Shown one piece after another: positions 32,837 through 37,866 of a stretch of 37,866 bases of DNA. Below the pieces are notes generated by a model. That model was given only the letters and a program-made list of their open reading frames with translations. It had not been told where the DNA came from and made no database searches. The stretch spans positions 1-37,866 of the forward strand of contig JAAUQI010000049.1 in the NCBI GenBank assembly GCA_012032345.1, in the 5' to 3' direction. Made by a program: the position numbers and the translations under genes. How positions within the stretch are numbered: position 1 is the first letter of the stretch; each line of letters opens with the position of its first letter. This stretch comes from Leptolyngbyaceae cyanobacterium RM1_1_2 (GTDB lineage: Bacteria; Cyanobacteriota; Cyanobacteriia; Phormidesmidales; Phormidesmidaceae).

Positions 32837-33871
32837 ATGGCCACTGCTACCCGAGTTTCCCCAATTCCCAAACCTCGCCCCCACCCACGTCAGCGGATTA
32901 TATTCGCCGCTAGCTTATTATCGCTAAGCTTGCTGGCGGTCATGTTCCTCTCCCTCACCAATGGCTCCGTAGCTCTCACCGGCGGTGAACTCATGGCGGC
33001 GGCCCTGCGGCAAGGCAGCGACATTCACCAAACAATTTTTTGGGATTTGCGCTTACCCCGAGTATTGGCAGCGCTGATTGTGGGAGCCGCCTTGGGACTT
33101 TCAGGGGCGCTGTTGCAAGGCATGTTGCGTAATGGTCTGGCGAGTCCGTTTTTGCTGGGCATTTCTGCCGGGGCGGGCCTGATGGTAGTGCTGATGATCG
33201 GCTTGAATCTGTTGCGCATCTGGGTGCCCTTGGGGGCTTGGCTGGGGGCAGTGGTGACAACGCTGCTGGTATATACGCTAGCGCGAACGGGCACCACACT
33301 CTCCGTGGAGCGGCTGATTTTGGGCGGCGTGGCGTTCAGCTCCTTTTTTGGGGCAATTCAGTCATTGCTGCTGCTCAATTCGCCTGATGGTCAGTTTCAA
33401 GCCGCGCTGAATTGGCTCATCGGCAGCCTCAACGGGCGCGGCTGGACGGAGGTAACGATTGTTGGCCCTGGGGTTTTGGTTGCCGTCTTAGCAGGGTGCC
33501 TGCTGGCCCGGCAGGTCAATGTGCTGTGCCTGGGGGATGACCTCGCCACAGGATTGGGCACCTCGCTGCTGCGATCGCGCTGCCTGATTGGAGTCGTCGC
33601 CACGCTGCTGGCAGCGGGGGCCGTGAGCATTGCGGGCTTGGTGGGATTTGTCGGATTAATTGTGCCCCACGGCGTCCGGCTGCTGGTCGGCACGGATTAT
33701 CGGTTGGTGCTGCCCTTTTCCGCCTTGGGCGGAGCGGTGGTGCTGGCGGGAGCAGACCTGATTGCTCGCGTCGGCCCGGTGGAACTGCCCGTTGGAGCGG
33801 TGACGGCCCTGCTGGGAGCACCGGTTTTTATCTGGCTGCTGTATCGTCGTCGCGCATTGGGAGGTTGCTAA
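32837..33871 (+). CDS. FecCD/BtuC-family ABC transporter permease
   Basis: This is the inner-membrane channel of an iron-siderophore, heme or cobalamin importer. The 344-residue protein has a basic N-terminus and about ten hydrophobic helices. Family landmarks include DLRLPRVLAALIVGAALGLS, GALLQGMLRNGLASPFLLGI, LVGFVGLIVPHGVRLLVG (the ATPase-contacting loop) and ELPVGAVTALLGAPVFIWLL at the end. The length is standard. The ATPase gene starts 2 bases after its stop with its ribosome-binding site inside this gene, so the two form one operon. The G+C content looks higher than in the housekeeping genes to the left. Confidence 0.94.
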   Translation: MATATRVSPIPKPRPHPRQRIIFAASLLSLSLLAVMFLSLTNGSVALTGGELMAAALRQGSDIHQTIFWDLRLPRVLAALIVGAALGLSGALLQGMLRNGLASPFLLGISAGAGLMVVLMIGLNLLRIWVPLGAWLGAVVTTLLVYTLARTGTTLSVERLILGGVAFSSFFGAIQSLLLLNSPDGQFQAALNWLIGSLNGRGWTEVTIVGPGVLVAVLAGCLLARQVNVLCLGDDLATGLGTSLLRSRCLIGVVATLLAAGAVSIAGLVGFVGLIVPHGVRLLVGTDYRLVLPFSALGGAVVLAGADLIARVGPVELPVGAVTALLGAPVFIWLLYRRRALGGC

Positions 33872-33873
33872 TC

Positions 33874-34686
33874 ATGCCGTTAGAAGCTCGTCAATTAGCC
33901 GGGGGCTATAGCGATCGCCCCATTGTCGAAGCCATCAATCTGGCTCTGGCCCACGATGAGTGGCTGAGTTTGTTGGGGGCCAACGGTTCGGGTAAGTCTA
34001 CCCTGCTGCGGTTAATGAGTCGCATCCTGAAGCCCCAGGGGGGCGTGGCGCTGCTGGATGGGCGTGATATTCACCAGCTTTCCCCCACTGCAGCCGCCCG
34101 CAAACTGGCTTTGCTGCCCCAACAGCAAACGGTGCCCGATGGTTTGACGGTGCATCAGTTGGTGAGTTTGGGGCGATCGCCCCATCAGCCTTGGTGGCAG
34201 TGGGAACTAGATGCGGCGGGACGTGAGCAAGTGGAAACCGCGCTGCACTGGACGGAAATTGCACATTACCGCGATCGCCCCGTCGTCGAACTCTCCGGCG
34301 GGGAACGGCAGCGGGCGTTTTTGGCCCTGGCTCTGGCGCAAGGCCCTAAGGTGCTGCTGCTCGACGAACCCACCACCTTTTTAGATTTGCACTATCAGCT
34401 GCAGCTTCTGGAACTGCTGAAACGTCTCAACCAGCAGCAGGGCCTTTCGATCATCACGGTGCTACACGATATCAATCTGGCCGCCCGCTATAGCGATCGC
34501 TTGGCGCTCCTGCGACAGGGACGGCTCTGGGCTGTGGGCACCCCAGCCGCCATGCTGACTCCACAGATTCTGGTGGAGGTATTTGAGATTCAAGCCGCCA
34601 TTATCGAAACGCCCGTGGGCATCCAAATTTGTCCCCTCATGGCGGCCCAACCCGAATCCAGCGGCCTGATGGCGGCCCCGGCCTGA
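33874..34686 (+). CDS. ABC transporter ATP-binding protein (FecE/HmuV type)
   Basis: This is the cytosolic ATPase of the importer. The 270-residue protein has Walker A GANGSGKST, Q loop LLPQQQTVPDGLTVHQLV, signature LSGGERQRAF, Walker B VLLLDEPTTFLDL and the switch His in ITVLHDINLAARYSD, all in the FecE/BtuD pattern. I chose the ATG at 33874; GGGAGG at 33859-33864 precedes it by 9 bases. The outer-membrane receptor gene follows 57 bases later. No intact substrate-binding protein gene accompanies it; only a scrap is left at 37.56 kb. Confidence 0.95.
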   Translation: MPLEARQLAGGYSDRPIVEAINLALAHDEWLSLLGANGSGKSTLLRLMSRILKPQGGVALLDGRDIHQLSPTAAARKLALLPQQQTVPDGLTVHQLVSLGRSPHQPWWQWELDAAGREQVETALHWTEIAHYRDRPVVELSGGERQRAFLALALAQGPKVLLLDEPTTFLDLHYQLQLLELLKRLNQQQGLSIITVLHDINLAARYSDRLALLRQGRLWAVGTPAAMLTPQILVEVFEIQAAIIETPVGIQICPLMAAQPESSGLMAAPA

Positions 34687-34743
34687 TGGCAGTCTTTGCT
34701 TCCTCACACCTTTTAACTCACTGATACATGCTTGTTATTCCCC

Positions 34744-37437
34744 ATGTTGAACGCCATGAACCCGACTCCTTTATTGAGAATTTTTCTTGTTAACTTTGCT
34801 TTTTTTGGCGGTATTATCGGGCTGTTAGAGCGGCCCGCGATCGCTGCTCCAACACCACAACAACCTTTCCAGCAGTCTCCTGAACTCGCCCTTTGGCCTG
34901 CTAAAAGAGAGGTTCAGAAAGCAAATGCTAAGCCATTAGCACCTCAGGTAACTCACCTAGCTACACTATTGACGTTTCACCCAAGTGAGAATATTTCTCA
35001 ACCTTTAGCGGCGACAGCAGTGGCCCAGCCAGAGACCCCAGACGCCACGCTTCTTGAAACGCCTGCAGACCCACCTGATATCTCAGCCAATGAACCCGCG
35101 ATAACGGACGCTGAGACCGTTGTTATTCAGGTGGAACAGGTGGCGGATACCCTGAAGGTCTCCCCGGTGGTGACAGCGGCGATCGAGCTGGCGCAATCCC
35201 CTGATGCCGCTGAAGCGGAAGCCGAAGAGGCGGAAGACGCCGAGGAGGGGGAAGTAGAAGACGGCTTTTTGGCCCCGGCGGACGTGCAATTCGATGGCGA
35301 TACCCTGCGGTTCACCGTGACGGGTACGCGCAATCTAGTGCCCTTGAATCAGGTGCCCGCCACCATTACGGTGTTTGAGCTAGAAGACCTGGAATTTTAC
35401 CAGTTCCAAAATCTGCGCGATCTCCTGCGCTACGAGCCTGGTGTCTCCGTGCGCGACAATCCCCAATTTGGTATTCAGGATGTCAACATTCGTGGCATCG
35501 AAGGCAACCGCATTCTGTTCCAAATTGACGGCATTCGTCTGCCAGAGCGGTTTGAGTTTGGCCCGTTCAACTTGGGGCGGGGCAATTTTGTCGATTTCGC
35601 TACCTTGCAGGCAGTGGAAATTTTGCGCGGGCCAGCCTCGACGCTGTTTGGTAGCGATGCCCTAGGCGGGGTCGTTGCTTTTCGATCGCTTGAACCCAGA
35701 GACTTGCTCGGTGATGACGACGATTTTGCTGCCGATTTGTCCACTCTTTTCATTAGTGAAACGGGTGGTTTTGATAATGTGGGGCGTCTTGCTGCCCGTC
35801 GTGATAATTCGGAAGTGGTATTGGTCATCAGCCGTCGTGATGGGCGAGAGCCAGACTCCTTTGCCGACGAAGAATTTGTCGATGCTCTGGATGCAGAAGG
35901 CACCACTTTTTACGGCAACTTTGTGCAGCGGTTGAGCCCGGTGAGCAACCTCAGCTTTATTGCGGAAGACGTGAGCCGCTTTACGCTACGGAACGAAGCT
36001 GAAGGCAACCTGACGCTGAACCTGACTGAGGACGAAGACATTCTCATCGATCGCACCCGGCTGAGCCTGACCTATGAATATGACGATCCTGAAAGTTCCT
36101 CCTTTTTGAATTTTGCCCGTGCCCAGGTCTTTTATCAAGATGCCAGTACCCGTGAGATTTTGCGAGAAACGCGGGCGTCGGGGTCAGCCTTTCGAGGGCG
36201 GCAGGTCGCGCGCGAAACCGAAAACGAATTCATCGCCGATAGCTATGGCGGCGAGGTGCAGTTACGCAGCGATTTTGCCACGGGCAGCATCAATCATCGG
36301 CTCACCTACGGGCTCGATTTTTCCAGCACGTTTAACTCGCGACCGCGCGATCGCACTGAAACCAACCTTATTACCGGTGAATCGACCAACGTCATTCCCC
36401 CCGATGTCTTCCCCGTCAAAGATTTCCCGGATGGCGACACACTCCGAGTGGGAGCTTACATCCAAGACGAAATTGAAATCGGCCCGTTTGACCTCATTGC
36501 CGGACTGCGATTCGACTACTACGAGTTAACTACCGACCCCGACCTCGACTTTTCCCGCAATGGGGCTGAGTCGGTGGATTTGAATGCCTCTGCCCTGTCG
36601 CCCCGCCTCGCTGTCCTCTATCAAGCGACGCCCGAAATTTCCTTCTACGGGCAATATGCTCGCGGGTTCCGCGCCCCGCTCTATAGCGAAATCAATAGCG
36701 GCTTTACCAACTTGACCGGCAACTTCTTTAAGTACGAAACGCTGTCCAATCCCGCTTTAGAACCGGAAACCAGCAACAGTTTTGAAGTCGGCGTACGGGG
36801 TGATTTTTCCCAATTCAACTTTGGCGTCACTGGTTTTTACAACACCTACGACAACTTTATCGAAACCTTTGTCGCCGCTGGCGATCGCTGCCTGCTGCCC
36901 ACTGAAATCTGTCCGGTGTTGCCCCCCATCCTGGGCGGGACGCAAACCGTCAACCAGTTTCAGACTCAGAACGTCGCCGAAGCTCGCATCTTTGGGGTAG
37001 AACTCAGTAGTGAATATTGGTTCAGCCCTGACCCACATGGCTTCAGTATCTTGGGCAGTTTTGCGTTTGCTCAGGGGGATAACTTGACCGATGATGAACC
37101 GCTCGAAACCGTTGATCCGATCACCGGTGTGATTGGTTTGCGATACCGCGCCCCGAATGACCTTTGGCGAGCCGAATTCATCGGCACCTTTGTAGGGCAG
37201 GCCCGCGTCTCTGACGATGCTGATACGTTTGTGCCGGATGCTTATGTTCTCTTTGACCTGATTGGCGGCTACAATCCCACCCCCAATTTAGGACTAAGTT
37301 TAGGCATTTACAACCTGTTCAACACCGCATATACCGTCTACTCCGACGTCCGCAATCAGCCCGAAGATGCCCCCGATATTCAGCGATTTAGCCAACCGGG
37401 CACCAACGTTCGTCTCGGTGTCAGCTATCGCTTTTGA
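34744..37437 (+). CDS. TonB-dependent outer-membrane receptor (hemoglobin/transferrin-type family)
   Basis: These receptors import iron complexes or other scarce ligands across the outer membrane using TonB. The protein has a signal peptide ending near AIAA (about residue 35). A low-complexity spacer of about 150 residues with an acidic run (AEAEEAEDAEEGEVED) follows. The plug runs from about 185 (VTGTRNLVPLNQVPATITVF, LRYEPGVSVRDN, IRGIEGNRILFQIDGIRLPE, EILRGPASTLFGSDALGGVV). The beta-barrel ends in RLGVSYRF with the terminal Phe needed for barrel assembly. A FRAP box (GFRAP) and an NPNL-like NPAL are present as in heme receptors, but no His lies between them, so heme use is uncertain. The ATG at 34744 was preferred; 34756 is also possible. 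No good ribosome-binding site is seen. Confidence 0.92.
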   Translation: MLNAMNPTPLLRIFLVNFAFFGGIIGLLERPAIAAPTPQQPFQQSPELALWPAKREVQKANAKPLAPQVTHLATLLTFHPSENISQPLAATAVAQPETPDATLLETPADPPDISANEPAITDAETVVIQVEQVADTLKVSPVVTAAIELAQSPDAAEAEAEEAEDAEEGEVEDGFLAPADVQFDGDTLRFTVTGTRNLVPLNQVPATITVFELEDLEFYQFQNLRDLLRYEPGVSVRDNPQFGIQDVNIRGIEGNRILFQIDGIRLPERFEFGPFNLGRGNFVDFATLQAVEILRGPASTLFGSDALGGVVAFRSLEPRDLLGDDDDFAADLSTLFISETGGFDNVGRLAARRDNSEVVLVISRRDGREPDSFADEEFVDALDAEGTTFYGNFVQRLSPVSNLSFIAEDVSRFTLRNEAEGNLTLNLTEDEDILIDRTRLSLTYEYDDPESSSFLNFARAQVFYQDASTREILRETRASGSAFRGRQVARETENEFIADSYGGEVQLRSDFATGSINHRLTYGLDFSSTFNSRPRDRTETNLITGESTNVIPPDVFPVKDFPDGDTLRVGAYIQDEIEIGPFDLIAGLRFDYYELTTDPDLDFSRNGAESVDLNASALSPRLAVLYQATPEISFYGQYARGFRAPLYSEINSGFTNLTGNFFKYETLSNPALEPETSNSFEVGVRGDFSQFNFGVTGFYNTYDNFIETFVAAGDRCLLPTEICPVLPPILGGTQTVNQFQTQNVAEARIFGVELSSEYWFSPDPHGFSILGSFAFAQGDNLTDDEPLETVDPITGVIGLRYRAPNDLWRAEFIGTFVGQARVSDDADTFVPDAYVLFDLIGGYNPTPNLGLSLGIYNLFNTAYTVYSDVRNQPEDAPDIQRFSQPGTNVRLGVSYRF

Positions 37438-37491
37438 CGCTAGCATTCTCAACCCGGCCTGTGTATCTCACCAATCCTATCAGCCATCATA

Positions 37492-37519
37492 GGGTGCGTT
37501 CGGTGCAGCCAACGCACCC
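37492..37519. repeat. Hairpin repeat after the receptor gene
   Basis: GGGTGCGTT (37492-37500) and AACGCACCC (37511-37519) pair perfectly around a 10-base loop, 54 bases after the receptor stop. Repeats with GGGTGCGTT/AACGCACCC arms are common between genes in cyanobacteria. It may also act as a terminator, though no T run follows. Confidence 0.6.
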
Positions 37520-37556
37520 CCGAAAGTTAAGAACTCATTGCCGACAACCACTGTTC

Positions 37557-37654
37557 GATGGCTACGTCACCGTGTCGGAAGAAAAGCTGTTGAGCACCAA
37601 CCCCGATGTGCTGCTTATTGTCGAAACCGGAGAGAACTTAGTAGAGCAGCTCAA
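37557..37654 (+). pseudogene. Fragment of a periplasmic substrate-binding protein gene
   Basis: The frame through this stretch reads DGYVTVSEEKLLSTNPDVLL, then IVETGENLVEQLK. This is the segment of FecB/BtuF/HmuT-type binding proteins where the pattern S-x-E-x-L-L-x-x-N-P-D-V-L holds. The N-terminal half is missing upstream and the sequence changes to insertion-element DNA at about 37655. It is the expected partner of the permease, ATPase and receptor genes, so the importer here has lost this component locally. Confidence 0.65.
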
Positions 37655-37866
37655 GGGCACTTCGAAAAATAGCCAGAGCGAAATCAATATGAGATCATGA
37701 GGTTGTTTTTGTGAAGACTGCAGGCAATGGGACAGCAAAGATTTTGGGATATTGAAGCCTGTCAGCAAAAACTGGAGCGAAAGAAGTCACTCCTGAATCA
37801 GTTGGATGCATTAGTGCCTTGGGAGACCTTCCGTCCTATCCTGATGCAGATTCGTGAGAAACCGCG
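37655..37866 (+). mobile_element. IS5-like insertion sequence, left part
   Basis: The binding-protein reading frame ends at about 37655, and GGGCACTTCGAAAAATAGCC begins there, a likely terminal inverted repeat, 72 bases before a transposase start. The right end and target duplication lie outside the window, so the exact border is approximate. Confidence 0.6.
37727..37866 (+). CDS. IS5-family transposase, N-terminal part (runs off the right edge)
   Basis: From the ATG at 37727 the frame stays open to the edge and gives 46 residues: MGQQRFWDIEACQQKLERKK, then LNQLDALVPWETFRPILMQI and REKP. This is the usual N-terminus of IS5-group transposases of cyanobacteria (a FWD-x(n)-KLxxKKxxLxxL opening followed by W-E-x-FRPIL). 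The DDE catalytic residues are beyond the window. It lies inside the element that begins near 37655. Confidence 0.85.
   Translation, partial: MGQQRFWDIEACQQKLERKKSLLNQLDALVPWETFRPILMQIREKP

Noticed and set aside
37434-37700. 88-codon frame starting at the receptor stop codon
   Set aside because: Only its middle matches anything (binding-protein fragment); it begins in a hairpin repeat region and ends inside the insertion element.
1-37866. CRISPR array, prophage or restriction system
   Set aside because: No regularly spaced direct repeats, cas genes, phage structural genes or methyltransferase motifs were seen; the Uma2 protein alone is not evidence of a defence island.

Overview
The window is cyanobacterial chromosome. 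It carries photosystem and phycobilisome genes (psbD, ycf4, psbZ, nblA), many HIP1-type GCGATCGC octamers, an acyl-lipid desaturase, and the ribH-psbZ pair. Nothing fixes the genus.

Region 1 (1-8.5 kb) is housekeeping and photosynthesis. The 5' end of psbD runs off the left edge. Divergent from it is ycf4, which reads as two frames and so carries a frameshift or a sequence error. Then come a lipoprotein cyclophilin, a beta-ketoacyl-ACP synthase, a PLP-dependent methionine gamma-lyase-like protein, a Delta9-type desaturase, a proA-like gene lacking the expected catalytic cysteine, a small zinc-ribbon membrane protein, tRNA-Gly(GCC), ribH and psbZ.

Region 2 (8.6-25.5 kb) holds a DHH-CBS-tRNA nucleotidyltransferase fusion, two cyanobacterial hypotheticals, an ABC1 kinase/PP2C phosphatase pair, nblA, a tandem universal stress protein and a Ser/Thr kinase. 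It continues with a conserved hypothetical, anmK overlapping a KtrA-type gene, an MscS channel, a Uma2 nuclease-like protein, and an acetyltransferase next to a solute-binding-like protein with no signal peptide.

Region 3 (25.6-30.9 kb) is a worn metal-homeostasis island. It contains decayed pieces of a HAF-repeat gene, a CobW/COG0523 gene and a DUF3386 gene, and two Zur/Fur-like palindromes. One palindrome heads an unrecognised gene that is followed by an FAD/NAD(P)-binding oxidoreductase. A complete, divergent smtA (metallothionein)/smtB (Zn repressor) pair has two inverted-repeat operators between the genes.

Region 4 (30.9-37.9 kb) looks visibly richer in G+C. It is a TonB-dependent uptake locus: a TonB protein with an unusual C-terminal tail, a FecCD-type permease, its ATPase and an outer-membrane receptor. 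The substrate-binding protein survives only as a scrap, cut by an IS5-like insertion whose transposase leaves the right edge. Regions 3 and 4 together suggest an accessory block for metal or heme acquisition and detoxification, partly broken by insertions and deletions.
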